Shown here: piece after piece, positions 22,275 through 30,584 of the stretch
How positions within the stretch are numbered: position 1 is the stretch's first letter
How the letters are laid out: every line of letters begins with the position of its first letter
From: a virus
DNA: 37,228 nucleotides
Virus record (IMG/VR): IMGVR_UViG_3300044799_000049
Span: 1 to 37,228 of that record
Direction: 5' to 3' (one strand)
Notes under the pieces: model-generated
Database searches by the model: none
What the model saw: the letters and a program-made list of their open reading frames with translations, nothing else
What the model was told of the DNA's origin: nothing
Translations under genes and position numbers: made by a program

Positions 22275-23686
22275 TGCCCAAGTGTAAAACTTCAAGCGTA
22301 GATATTTCAAAATTCTCCAAACTATTCAAAGATGATGACGGTAATGAGTTAATTCTCACCGAAGGTCAAAGTCAAATCTTCAAAGTAATCCTGAACCGAG
22401 AACCAAAACGCAACGTTGCGATTACTTGCACGCAGTATGGAAAGTCATTGACCTGTGCGTTAGGTATGGTTATCAGGGCTTCTTCTGTGCCGAATGACAA
22501 GTGGTGCATAATCGGTGCGACGGACAAAAAGGCAAAGATTATGATGAACTACGTCATTCAGCATATTTTTGATAACACGCTTTTTTATTCGCAGTTAATT
22601 GCCGATACGTCCCTTGAAAGATTACGGACTGAACGCAGTAAGGAAAGGTTGACGTTCAGACGTGGCGGTGAGATTTACATATTGTCCGCACAGGCGAGAA
22701 ATAGGAAGGCGGTAATCAATGCGTTGATAGGATACGGAAACAAGAACATTATTGTTGACGATAGTGGACTGATAGATAACGATTTATACGCTATGATAAA
22801 AAGAATGTTAGGTGGACGCAAGGACAGTTTCTTATTGGAAACAGGAAATCCTTTTAAGCGTAATCATTTCTTCAAAGCACTCCATTCGTCAAGGTATAAC
22901 AAAATAGTTATTGATTATGAACAGGCGTTGAGAGAGGGTAGATATACGCAGGACTTCATTGACGAAATGAGAGAAGAAGCGTTCTTTGATGTGCTGTATA
23001 GTTGCAAGTTCCCCGAAGCAAACGAAATAGATGAATACGGTTGGACTGTTCTCATTCCCATTGAAGATATTGAAAAGAGATTTGTCAATGAACTGCCGAA
23101 GTTGACTACGAATAAAATACTGGGAGTTGACGTGGCGAGAGGTGGAAACTTCAATACTTATGTGTTAAGGACGAAAGAAGTGGCTTGGTTAAAATCAAAA
23201 GACAGAAACAATGATACTATGTCAACAGTGGGAAGGATAGAGCAAGTGATGACGGAAGAAAACGTAAATCCGAGTGATGTCTATATTGATATGGTCGGAC
23301 TGGGCGGTGGAATTGTTGACAGATTAAGAGAACGCAAGATTTATGTGAATGGAGTTAATGAAGGCGAAAGGGCAGATGACAGTTCAAGATATTCAAACAG
23401 GCGTGCGGAAATGAACTGGCGAATGAAGAAGTGGCTTGAAGAAGGTGGGAAGTTGTTGAGAAATGATGACTTTTATCAGATAGCCGACAATAAATATAAG
23501 CCCGACAGTTCAGGTAAAGTCAAGATGATGTCAAAAGAAGAATTGAGATTAAACGGAATAAGCAGTCCTGATATAAGCGACGGACTTTCATTGACGTTTG
23601 CAAAGGACTATGTTCAGGCAGTGAAGATGAGTGGACTGCAAATTACAGGGATAGGGCAAGTTGAGAGTGCAGGAATTTACAGATAA
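22274..23686 (+). CDS. terL: Terminase large subunit
   Basis: The 470-residue packaging motor. ATPase: a variant Walker A, CTQYGKS at 52-58, and Walker B ending VDD at 161-163, where Asp replaces the usual catalytic Glu. RNase H-like nuclease: D286 (GVDVARGG), D339 (YIDMVGLGGG) and D436 (SPDISDGLSL). It cuts and pumps DNA into the head through the portal encoded next. No ribosome binding site is visible, and translation probably depends on the small subunit. Confidence 0.9.
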   Translation: MPKCKTSSVDISKFSKLFKDDDGNELILTEGQSQIFKVILNREPKRNVAITCTQYGKSLTCALGMVIRASSVPNDKWCIIGATDKKAKIMMNYVIQHIFDNTLFYSQLIADTSLERLRTERSKERLTFRRGGEIYILSAQARNRKAVINALIGYGNKNIIVDDSGLIDNDLYAMIKRMLGGRKDSFLLETGNPFKRNHFFKALHSSRYNKIVIDYEQALREGRYTQDFIDEMREEAFFDVLYSCKFPEANEIDEYGWTVLIPIEDIEKRFVNELPKLTTNKILGVDVARGGNFNTYVLRTKEVAWLKSKDRNNDTMSTVGRIEQVMTEENVNPSDVYIDMVGLGGGIVDRLRERKIYVNGVNEGERADDSSRYSNRRAEMNWRMKKWLEEGGKLLRNDDFYQIADNKYKPDSSGKVKMMSKEELRLNGISSPDISDGLSLTFAKDYVQAVKMSGLQITGIGQVESAGIYR

Positions 23687-23704
23687 AAAAGGGGGGTAGG
23701 TATT

Positions 23705-26011
23705 ATGGGATTTCTTGACAAAGTGTTTTTGAGGACGAAGCCAATTCAGGCGACAAAACCGTTAATGGACACGGAGTTAGCGATAACCGAAGAAGCGATA
23801 TGGAAGCGAATGAAGTTAGTTCCATATCAACCCGACAACCTGTTCAATAAAAAGAAAATTCAGATATATAATGATATGATGTATGACGCAGAAATTGAGA
23901 GTTCAATAAATACTTTGAAAACGATTAGGTTGAGTAGCGGTTGGGACATTCAACCTGCAAGCGACAGTCCCATACATAGAGAACAAGCGGATTTTGTCAA
24001 ACATAATTTTGAGAATGTTGAAGGCAGTTTTGAGGACGACCTACGTGAAATAATGGGTGCAGTGGAAATGGGAGTAAGCATAAGCGAGATAGTCCTTCAC
24101 CAGTTTGAGAAAGGGACGTGGAAAAACAAGATAGGGTTGAAAGCGTTGAAGTGCAAGAACCCGAAATACTTTAATCTATTCGTTGACGACTTTGACAATT
24201 TAAGGGAAAACGGAGTAGTGAACATTTCAAGCATTGATTACGGTCAGCAATATCCGACGGAAAAATTCTGTATATATAGTTTCAACAAGAAATACGAAAA
24301 CGTTTTCGGGACAAGCAGGATAAGGTCGCTGTATGATTTATGGTTCATCAAAAATATCATTATGAAAGCGTGGGGAGTATATCTTGAAAAATTCGGACAC
24401 CCACTCCCTATCATTAAGCACCCACCATTAGACGACATTACGAAACAAAATCTGTTGGAAGCGTTAAGACAGATACGATACGAAACTGGACTTCTTGTTC
24501 CGAAGGATTTGGAGTTGGAAATTAAGGAAGCAAGCGGAAGGGGTGCAGATGTTCATAAGGCGTGCATTGACTATATCAATGAACAGATACGCAAAACCAT
24601 ACTGGGACAGACATTGACGTCATCAACTTCTGGTCAGGGTAGTTATTCACTGGGCGCAGTTCACTTTGACATTTTATTATTTTACGAAGAACAGTTAGGC
24701 AAGGACGTTTCAAGTCAGGCGATAAACGAACAGTTGATAAAGCGTCTGATAGATTACAATTATGTTGACGTTGAAGATTACCCGAAGTTCCAATTCAAAC
24801 CTTTGGTGCAGAAAAACATTGAAGGAATAATTGACAAGTATTTCATAGGCATTGAAAAGGGCGTTTTGAAACCCATTCCCGAAGATGAAAACCTGATAAG
24901 AGAATGGTTGAACCTTCCGAAACGCAAGGAAGCGGAAGCACCTGCACCTGTCGTTCAACAGACACCGCAACAGGCACAGCAACCGACGGACAGGCAACAG
25001 GCACAGGAATTGACACGTGAACTGGAAAAATCTGGATTTGAAGTAGTCAACAAGGATATGATTTTCAAGGAAGTAGAGAAATTTCAAGAGAAGATATTTA
25101 CTGGTGTAGGCAGAAGAAGATTTACACCTTATGAAGAAGCGACGGATTTCGTTGAAGCGAAGTCAATTCACGAAGTCAACACGGAAAGATATGCTACTAA
25201 AATCGGCGAATTTGTGCAAAGGGGTATGTCAGATTTGACAAGGCAGATACAGAAGAACAGGATTATTGAGGACAAGAATTTTGACGCTTTCAAGTCGCTT
25301 GCATTGTCAACGACTGGGGACATTAAAAATGAATTTCATAGAATGTTGACGGAAGGATACGAACAGTCGGTAAGACAGGCAAGGCAAGAGATTATGAATA
25401 AAAAAAGGAAGAAGAATAATTACAGTGAACTCATTAAGTTCCAGTATGAAATGGATTTGAGGAAGATAACACCCGAAGAAGCGTTGAAATACTTTGAAGC
25501 GAAGTCGTTTGATATGGCAGGCATTGAACGGAATTACATTTTGGAAAAAGTCAGGACGACATTATACAACACGATAAAAACAGGTGCAACGTTAAGGGAC
25601 ACCATTGAGGAATTGCAACGACAGTTATCACCTTATTATGAAAGGGGACTGGTAGGTGATGAAGCGTTGCGAGGATACAGGTTGGAAACTGTGGTAAGGA
25701 CAAACCTGAATGAAGCGTTCAACGAAGGACGTAAGGGATTTTTTGAAGCACCTGAACTGGAAGGATACGTTGTCGCTTATCAATACAGTGCGATACTTGA
25801 TGACAGGGTAAGACCGAACCACGCCTGTATGGACGGAAGGATATACAGTGTGAACAGTCCGATATGGGATACCCATACACCGCCGAACGGATTTAATTGT
25901 CGCTGTATTTTGATACCGATTACAACAGATGAAGAATGGCAAGAAGATGACAGACCGCCAAAGAGTTGCGACCCAGACGCAGGATTTTCTAAACCTGCTG
26001 TGCCGAAATAA
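23705..26011 (+). CDS. Portal protein fused to MuF head protein
   Basis: A 768-residue fusion. Residues 1 to about 410 form a DUF935 / Mu gp29-like portal (IESSINTLKTIRLSSGWDI near 60-80; FGTSRIRSLYDLWF; the FGHPLPIIK segment). A Gln/Pro-rich linker spans about 414-437. The C-terminal part ends in the MuF / SPP1 gp7 signature: DDRVRPNHACMDG (699-711) and PPNGFNCRC (726-734). Portals form the packaging vertex; MuF proteins are minor head proteins, sometimes injected with DNA. The two are separate in Mu (gp29, gp30). The ribosome binding site is AAGGGGGGTAGG. Confidence 0.85.
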   Translation: MGFLDKVFLRTKPIQATKPLMDTELAITEEAIWKRMKLVPYQPDNLFNKKKIQIYNDMMYDAEIESSINTLKTIRLSSGWDIQPASDSPIHREQADFVKHNFENVEGSFEDDLREIMGAVEMGVSISEIVLHQFEKGTWKNKIGLKALKCKNPKYFNLFVDDFDNLRENGVVNISSIDYGQQYPTEKFCIYSFNKKYENVFGTSRIRSLYDLWFIKNIIMKAWGVYLEKFGHPLPIIKHPPLDDITKQNLLEALRQIRYETGLLVPKDLELEIKEASGRGADVHKACIDYINEQIRKTILGQTLTSSTSGQGSYSLGAVHFDILLFYEEQLGKDVSSQAINEQLIKRLIDYNYVDVEDYPKFQFKPLVQKNIEGIIDKYFIGIEKGVLKPIPEDENLIREWLNLPKRKEAEAPAPVVQQTPQQAQQPTDRQQAQELTRELEKSGFEVVNKDMIFKEVEKFQEKIFTGVGRRRFTPYEEATDFVEAKSIHEVNTERYATKIGEFVQRGMSDLTRQIQKNRIIEDKNFDAFKSLALSTTGDIKNEFHRMLTEGYEQSVRQARQEIMNKKRKKNNYSELIKFQYEMDLRKITPEEALKYFEAKSFDMAGIERNYILEKVRTTLYNTIKTGATLRDTIEELQRQLSPYYERGLVGDEALRGYRLETVVRTNLNEAFNEGRKGFFEAPELEGYVVAYQYSAILDDRVRPNHACMDGRIYSVNSPIWDTHTPPNGFNCRCILIPITTDEEWQEDDRPPKSCDPDAGFSKPAVPK

Positions 26012-26013
26012 TT

Positions 26014-26175
26014 ATGAATACAAGTTGTATCAAATGCGGTCAACCGATTACAATAGAGAAGATACCAGCAAACTTAAAGTCAAGGAAACTGCTGTGTTGG
26101 AAGTGCAGGGGACAGGCAACGAAGAAGCGAATAACTGGAAGGATTAAAAAAGAGAACGTTTCAAAAGAAGGATAG
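26014..26175 (+). CDS. 53-residue zinc-ribbon protein
   Basis: The ATG lies 2 bases after the portal stop. SCIKCGQPI near 4-12 and LCWKCRGQA near 27-35 form a CxxC...CxxC zinc site. The tail is strongly basic (TKKRITGRIKKENVSKEG). No ribosome binding site is visible, so translation may follow from the portal gene. Such proteins look like small RNA or DNA binders; the role is unknown. Confidence 0.6.
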   Translation: MNTSCIKCGQPITIEKIPANLKSRKLLCWKCRGQATKKRITGRIKKENVSKEG

Positions 26176-26178
26176 AAG

Positions 26179-26283
26179 ATGTGGGACAAATGTCTGAATA
26201 GTCCGTCTGTGATTAAGGCAACAAAAGAGATGTTGGACAAACACCAAAAAAAGAAAATTAAGAAAAAGAAAAAAAGTTCTTGA
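26179..26283 (+). CDS. Possible 34-residue lysine-rich protein
   Basis: The ATG follows AGAAGGATAGAAG. The product ends in a lysine run (KKKIKKKKKSS). Its stop lies inside the -35 box of P6. Small size and simple composition make it uncertain. Confidence 0.35.
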   Translation: MWDKCLNSPSVIKATKEMLDKHQKKKIKKKKKSS

Positions 26284-26308
26284 CAAGTTCGGAGTTTTGT
26301 GTTATATA
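26280..26308 (+). promoter_or_regulatory. Sigma70-type promoter P6 in late region
   Basis: TTGACA at 26280-26285, a 17-base spacer and TATATA at 26303-26308. It is close in sequence to P5. Its transcript would begin near 26314 and run straight into a terminator hairpin. Confidence 0.7.
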
Positions 26309-26313
26309 TCAAA

Positions 26314-26337
26314 ATGCAAGGTTTTGAAAGGCAGTAA
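26314..26337 (+). CDS. Possible 7-codon leader peptide
   Basis: ATG at the expected transcript start of P6 opens M-Q-G-F-E-R-Q, and its stop is 1 base before the terminator stem. No ribosome binding site. It would act, if at all, by ribosome position affecting hairpin folding. Confidence 0.2.
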   Translation: MQGFERQ

Positions 26338-26338
26338 G

Positions 26339-26416
26339 AACCGAATTGTTCTCAATAGAGAACCGATAGTCCCAGTAGGGATTAGAAGGTTGAACGAACA
26401 GTTCGGTTATTTTTTT
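26339..26416 (+). terminator. Leader RNA ending in intrinsic terminator
   Basis: AACCGAATTGTTC at 26339-26351 pairs with GAACAGTTCGGTT at 26396-26408, 13 base pairs with one G-U, followed by seven T (26410-26416). The 44-base loop contains nested pairings: AACC with GGTT and TCCC with GGGA. A competing small hairpin, GAAC...GTTC, near 26393-26404 would break the terminator stem. Together with P6 this makes a structured RNA of about 100 bases, either a small RNA or an attenuator for the genes that follow. Confidence 0.7.
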
Positions 26417-26420
26417 GAGT

Positions 26421-26615
26421 ATGGCAAAATACAAACAGAACTTCAAAAGCGAAAGTGAAGCGAAGAAACTGTGCAAGCAATTAAAAGGCGAGGGTTTCAA
26501 ACCTTCGCTTATTTTTTTTAATGATAGCGGACAGAATGTTTATACTGTTGAATGGGAAAGGGAAGATAACATTGATGACGCAATAGTGCAGTCAATGATA
26601 AGGGCAGACAGTTAA
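26421..26615 (+). CDS. Small unknown protein with internal terminator
   Basis: A 64-residue protein. SESEAKKLCKQLKGEGFKPS followed by VYTVEWERED looks like a small alpha/beta domain similar to those sensing or binding in phage accessory proteins. The ATG has no clear ribosome binding site beyond GAG. Its DNA carries a perfect terminator hairpin and eight T at 26487-26519, translated as KGEGFKPSLIFFN. Five bases separate it from the protease gene. Confidence 0.55.
   Translation: MAKYKQNFKSESEAKKLCKQLKGEGFKPSLIFFNDSGQNVYTVEWEREDNIDDAIVQSMIRADS
26487..26519 (+). terminator. Intrinsic terminator inside a gene
   Basis: GCGAGGGTT at 26488-26496 pairs with AACCTTCGC at 26500-26508, 9 base pairs with one G-U and a 3-base loop, followed by TTA and eight T (26512-26519). 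It looks fully functional. Together with the terminator 90 bases upstream it should limit transcription into the capsid genes unless antitermination or translation interferes. Confidence 0.65.
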
Positions 26616-26619
26616 AACT

Positions 26620-28665
26620 ATGCCAAGCAAAGAAGAACTGGAAAAACTTGTTGACAAATGCGTAAAAGAAAAGGGGTGGTCAAGAGAACACTGCCGAAGA
26701 TATATCGCAGGGGGTATATGGGGTAGCGAGTTTATCACGCCCACACCTTCTGACGTTCACGTTCCCACCGCAAGCAATATAGTATCCGTGAAACAGAAAC
26801 AAAGAAATCAAAACGTTTTCAGCATTACAGCAGTCCCTATTTTCAAGGCAGGTGAATGGAAAGGAAACAGATACACCGTTGACGACCTTGAAGAAATAGT
26901 AAGGAATACTATGTCCTTAATAAAAAGAAATTTACACGAACCGCCGATAAAGTTGGGACACGGCGAAGGTCAGGAATTGCTGAAAAACGACGGACTGCCA
27001 GCAGGTGGATACGTAGCGAAGATTTACAGGGTAGGCGACGAAATTTTTGCGGATTTAGTTGACGTCCCGAAAAAACTATCTAACCTTATTGAGAAGCGAG
27101 CATATAGCAAGGTAAGTGCCGAGATATACCATAAATTTGAACACCCGACGACAAAAGAAAATATTGGAAAAGTGTTGAGAGCAGTTGCACTGTTAGGTTC
27201 GGATATACCTGCGGTGAAAGGGTTAGGCGATATAGAAAAACTATATCACAGTATGCCTGATACACAATTTGACTATGTTGTGTTTTCAGAGCAAGATTTA
27301 AGTGAGGTGAACGCTATGACAAAGGAATGGACGTTGAAGGAAGTGGAAACTTATTTTCCGTGTTGCATTGAAGAAGTCAAGAAGTTTATGGAAGAAAAGA
27401 AACTTGACACCATAGGTCTTGACAAAATGGCAGAAATCGTCCAATTAAAAAGATTTGAACAGGTGCAGAAACTTATGCAGGAAGAAGGTAAACCCGAATG
27501 TCCACCGAATTTTACGTGGGACGAACAGAAGGGTTTTTGCGTTCCGCAGGGTGAAACAAAGGACGTTCAAGAACCTGAACGTAAGGTCTGCCCGAAAGGA
27601 TATAAGTGGGACGACGCTGAACAGAAGTGCGTTCCTATTGAACCTGCAAAGAAGGAAGAAAAACCCGAACCAAAACCCGACGAAAAACCGAAAGTTGATG
27701 AGAAGCCCAGTGATGAAAAACCTATTGAAGATGACGGAATAGGTGAAGATATTGCTGATGAAATTTACAAAAAGAAATATCAGGACTTGACGCCAGAAGA
27801 AAAGGAAAAGGTTGACGGTGTCAGCAAACGCATACGTGAGAAGATAAAAAAACCCGAAGTAAAAGCCGACGAAGGTAATCCGAACCCCGAAGTTCTTAAA
27901 AAAGAACCTGACGGTTGGACTGACGACGAAATAAAGGCAATGAACGGAGTATATAAGAAGGACAAGGACGCAGGTGGGACAAGGGGACAGGACATTGCCG
28001 ACGATATGAAGAAAGGTGGAGTTAGCGAAAAAATGCAAGCGGAAAGACCCCCGAAAGCGTGGTGGGACAAATGTGTGGCAAGTGTAAGCAAGAACCCCGA
28101 CGTTAGCGACGCTTCGGCATTGTGCGGTTGGATTTGGTATCACCAGATGTTAGGTTCACCTGCGAAAAAAGACGAAACAAAACCTGATGAAAAACCAGAA
28201 ATAAAAGCACTCCAAGAGAAAGTTCGTCAGTTGGAAAATGACAAGATGTCGCAGGTAATCAATGAACTGAAAGAGAAGAACAGGGGTATCCTGTTGCCGA
28301 AGTTTGACGAATACCTGAATAAGTTTTCTGAAATTTTCAAGGAAAACGACAAGGCAGTGAAGTTCGGTGAAAACGATTTCAGTCCGCTTGAACTGTTCTA
28401 CAAATTCCTGAACGATTTTGTGAACAGCAAGGCAGTGATATTCAAGGAAATATCAAAGACGCCGAAGGACGAAAAGGACTTTTCTGTGTCCGACGACGAA
28501 AAGAATAAAATCATTGAGAAGTATTCCGAACTCAAAAAAGGCGAAAAGGTAGAAAACATAGAGTTATCTTTGCTTGCTGAAAAAATTGAGAAAGAGCAAA
28601 ATGTTCCTTATAAGGACGCCCTTTCTATTGCAGGGAAGATACTCAAAAATGGGGGTGAGAAGTAA
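26620..28665 (+). CDS. Mu gpI-like protease and scaffold, cysteine modules
   Basis: A 681-residue protein. Residues 65-230 resemble the Mu gpI head maturation protease family (VFSITAVPIFKAGEWKGNRY; PPIKLGHGEGQ; AYSKVSAEIYHKF). The C-terminal half is a charged, coiled-coil, Lys/Glu/Pro-rich scaffold that would fill the procapsid. Unusual: four paired-Cys segments. They are C14/C25; C294/C307 and C324/C337, two copies of CP..(F/Y).WD....CVP; and C485/C502 (WWDKC...CGWIW). The last type also occurs in other phage proteins. A second start, giving a shorter scaffold as in lambda Nu3, is possible at the ATG within LSEVNAMTKEW near residue 233, preceded by GAGGTGAACGCT. Confidence 0.7.
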   Translation: MPSKEELEKLVDKCVKEKGWSREHCRRYIAGGIWGSEFITPTPSDVHVPTASNIVSVKQKQRNQNVFSITAVPIFKAGEWKGNRYTVDDLEEIVRNTMSLIKRNLHEPPIKLGHGEGQELLKNDGLPAGGYVAKIYRVGDEIFADLVDVPKKLSNLIEKRAYSKVSAEIYHKFEHPTTKENIGKVLRAVALLGSDIPAVKGLGDIEKLYHSMPDTQFDYVVFSEQDLSEVNAMTKEWTLKEVETYFPCCIEEVKKFMEEKKLDTIGLDKMAEIVQLKRFEQVQKLMQEEGKPECPPNFTWDEQKGFCVPQGETKDVQEPERKVCPKGYKWDDAEQKCVPIEPAKKEEKPEPKPDEKPKVDEKPSDEKPIEDDGIGEDIADEIYKKKYQDLTPEEKEKVDGVSKRIREKIKKPEVKADEGNPNPEVLKKEPDGWTDDEIKAMNGVYKKDKDAGGTRGQDIADDMKKGGVSEKMQAERPPKAWWDKCVASVSKNPDVSDASALCGWIWYHQMLGSPAKKDETKPDEKPEIKALQEKVRQLENDKMSQVINELKEKNRGILLPKFDEYLNKFSEIFKENDKAVKFGENDFSPLELFYKFLNDFVNSKAVIFKEISKTPKDEKDFSVSDDEKNKIIEKYSELKKGEKVENIELSLLAEKIEKEQNVPYKDALSIAGKILKNGGEK

Positions 28666-29027
28666 TGAGCCAACAGTTATTAAACAGTAGGGTAATCACG
28701 TTGCCTGCGGAAGTTGACTTGACACCGCATATGTATTACCTTGTGATGTTAGGGGATACAAATGGGTTGAAGAAAGCAACCGCAGACGCCGACTGTGTAG
28801 GTGCGTTGCAGAACAAACCGAAAACAGGCGAGGCAGGTCTTGTCGCACTGGGGGAAACCACGAAGGTAATTCTTGGTGGGGACGTATCCTTCAAGGCAGA
28901 ACTTGTCAGCGACGACGACGGAAAGGCGATAACAAGGACGACAGAACATAATATCATAGGCGTCGCACTGGAAGGTGGGGTCGCAGGTGATGTTATTGAG
29001 ATGTTAGTCAAGAAAGTTTACAAATAA
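28665..29027 (+). CDS. Capsid decoration protein, DUF2190-like
   Basis: A 120-residue protein with the small beta-barrel pattern of capsid decoration proteins: Gly-rich turns, VGALQNKPKTGEAGLVALGE, then KVILGGDVSFKAELVSDDDG and IIGVALEGGVAGDVIEML. These match the DUF2190 and lambda gpD-like stabilisers that bind the expanded capsid at three-fold points. The position between scaffold and capsid genes fits. The ribosome binding site GGGGGTGAG lies in the scaffold gene, and the start shares one base with its stop. Confidence 0.75.
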   Translation: MSQQLLNSRVITLPAEVDLTPHMYYLVMLGDTNGLKKATADADCVGALQNKPKTGEAGLVALGETTKVILGGDVSFKAELVSDDDGKAITRTTEHNIIGVALEGGVAGDVIEMLVKKVYK

Positions 29028-29045
29028 AGGGGGTGAAAAAATAGT

Positions 29046-29978
29046 ATGAACCCAACACCGAGAGATTTACACATAGACCAAGCATTATCAAACGTAAGCA
29101 TAAAAAAGAAAAATGCGTCGTTTGTAGGGGAAAAATTGTTCACGCCGTTAATGGTGAACAAGGACAGCAACCTATACTTCAAGTATGGGAAACAGGATTT
29201 CAGGTTGTTCAATACGATACGTTCCGCAGGTTCAAGGGCGAAACAAGTGGAATGGATTGTTGAGAAATCAGACCCGTATTTCACGAAAGAACATTCGTTG
29301 GAAATGCAACTTGTTGACGAGGTAAGGGATAACGCAGATGACCCGATTAAGTATGACGCTGATAGCGTTGAAATCTTAACGAATATGTTGATGTTAGACC
29401 TTGAAAAAAATCTCGCTGATATTGCACAGAACAGTGGAAACTACGACCCTGCACATACGGAAGATTTGTCGGGTGATAATCGTTGGGACGATTTCATTCA
29501 TTCAAATCCATTGTCAAAAATCCGTGAAATGAAAGAAGCGATAAGAAGCAAAATCTTCCAGTATCCGAATACAATGATAGTCGCTTCAAATGTCCATACG
29601 AAACTCATTGACCACCCTGTCATAGTTGATAGGATAAAATATACCCAGTTGGGTATAACGACAGAACAGTTGCTTGCGAAACTTTTTGAGATAGACAACT
29701 ATCTCGTTGCAGGCGGTGGATACATTTCCAGTGCAGAAGGACAAGCGGAAGTTCAGGCAAATATCTGGGACAAGACAGTCATTCTTGCATACGTAAATCC
29801 GTCAGCAGGGATTAAGCAAATAACTTTTGCTTACCTGTTCAGAAGGAATGGATACCGTATGGTAGAAAGGTGGCGTGATGACCCATTGAGAAGCGACTGG
29901 GTGAGAGTAAGTGATAAGTATGACTATCACATAATTTCAAACGTCGCAGGTTATCGTCTTGGCACAGTTATATCATAA
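29046..29978 (+). CDS. Major capsid protein
   Basis: A 310-residue protein in the standard place after scaffold and decoration genes. It has an N-terminal arm (1-50), long helical parts (about 95-130, ADSVEILTNMLMLDLEKNLADIA) and the pattern NTMIVASNVHTKLIDHPVI, then a C-terminal region (YLFRRNGYRMVERWRDDPLR) common in HK97-fold capsid proteins of the Mu-like and gpE-like groups. It is not clear whether the N-terminus is cut. GGGGGTG lies 13 bases before the ATG, rather far. Confidence 0.85.
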   Translation: MNPTPRDLHIDQALSNVSIKKKNASFVGEKLFTPLMVNKDSNLYFKYGKQDFRLFNTIRSAGSRAKQVEWIVEKSDPYFTKEHSLEMQLVDEVRDNADDPIKYDADSVEILTNMLMLDLEKNLADIAQNSGNYDPAHTEDLSGDNRWDDFIHSNPLSKIREMKEAIRSKIFQYPNTMIVASNVHTKLIDHPVIVDRIKYTQLGITTEQLLAKLFEIDNYLVAGGGYISSAEGQAEVQANIWDKTVILAYVNPSAGIKQITFAYLFRRNGYRMVERWRDDPLRSDWVRVSDKYDYHIISNVAGYRLGTVIS

Positions 29979-29998
29979 GGAATTTGGCTTTGCTACTT

Positions 29999-30045
29999 CG
30001 GTAAGTCCGTTGCTGACTTGTAGAGGGTCGGTAGCGGACTTACCG
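29999..30045 (+). other. Long hairpin after capsid gene
   Basis: CGGTAAGTCCG at 29999-30009 pairs perfectly with CGGACTTACCG at 30035-30045, and the stem goes on with eight more pairs, several G-U (30010-30017 with 30027-30034), leaving a 9-base loop. No T-run follows, so it is not a standard terminator. It may protect capsid mRNA or reduce read-through. The next gene (30064) has no ribosome binding site, which adds to the interest. Confidence 0.6.
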
Positions 30046-30063
30046 TCTGCCACTTAAAAATAT

Positions 30064-30582
30064 ATGCCTATTTATGTCAACGCTACTGATGTTAAAGGGA
30101 AAGCAATAGATGAACGTATTACACGTGCAGGTTGGTCAGACGCTGATATAAATAAGTGTATAGACGAAGCGGAAAGTTATGTTGAAGGCAAACTGATACG
30201 TCTGGGATACACAAGACAGCAGTTGTTGACCGCACCTTCAAGTCCTGCACCGCTTTTGAAACAGTTGTGCATACTCTATTCACGGTATTGCATAATACGT
30301 GATATATTTACGAATATCGCACCGAATGTGAGTGCAGGCGACCCTTACGACAAATGGAAAACCGCAGTCAACGAAATAATCGGAAAAATTGAAAAGAACG
30401 ACGTTAGAATGGTTGACAATAACGGTCTTATTATAAATCCTATCGCAGGGGACAGTCGGTTCAAAATAGAAACGACGACGAAGAATGTCATAAGGGCAAT
30501 AAGGATAAGCGACGTCGTGGACTGGCGGTTAGACCCGACGTATGAGGACGAAGAAGTAATCGGTAAGGCAGACGGACTGTAA
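30064..30582 (+). CDS. Head-tail connector, DUF1320 / Mu gp36-like
   Basis: A 172-residue helical protein. DINKCIDEAESYVEGKLIRLG (about 28-48) and LLKQLCILYSRYCIIRDIFT follow the pattern of DUF1320 and gp6-type adaptor proteins, which sit below the portal. The C-terminal part is less clear. There is no ribosome binding site before the ATG, and a large hairpin lies 18 bases upstream. Confidence 0.75.
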   Translation: MPIYVNATDVKGKAIDERITRAGWSDADINKCIDEAESYVEGKLIRLGYTRQQLLTAPSSPAPLLKQLCILYSRYCIIRDIFTNIAPNVSAGDPYDKWKTAVNEIIGKIEKNDVRMVDNNGLIINPIAGDSRFKIETTTKNVIRAIRISDVVDWRLDPTYEDEEVIGKADGL

Positions 30583-30584
30583 AA

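Noticed and set aside
27445-28143. 232-codon frame on the - strand
   Set aside because: It lies fully opposite the protease/scaffold gene, has no ribosome binding site and looks like a by-product of skewed codon use on the + strand.
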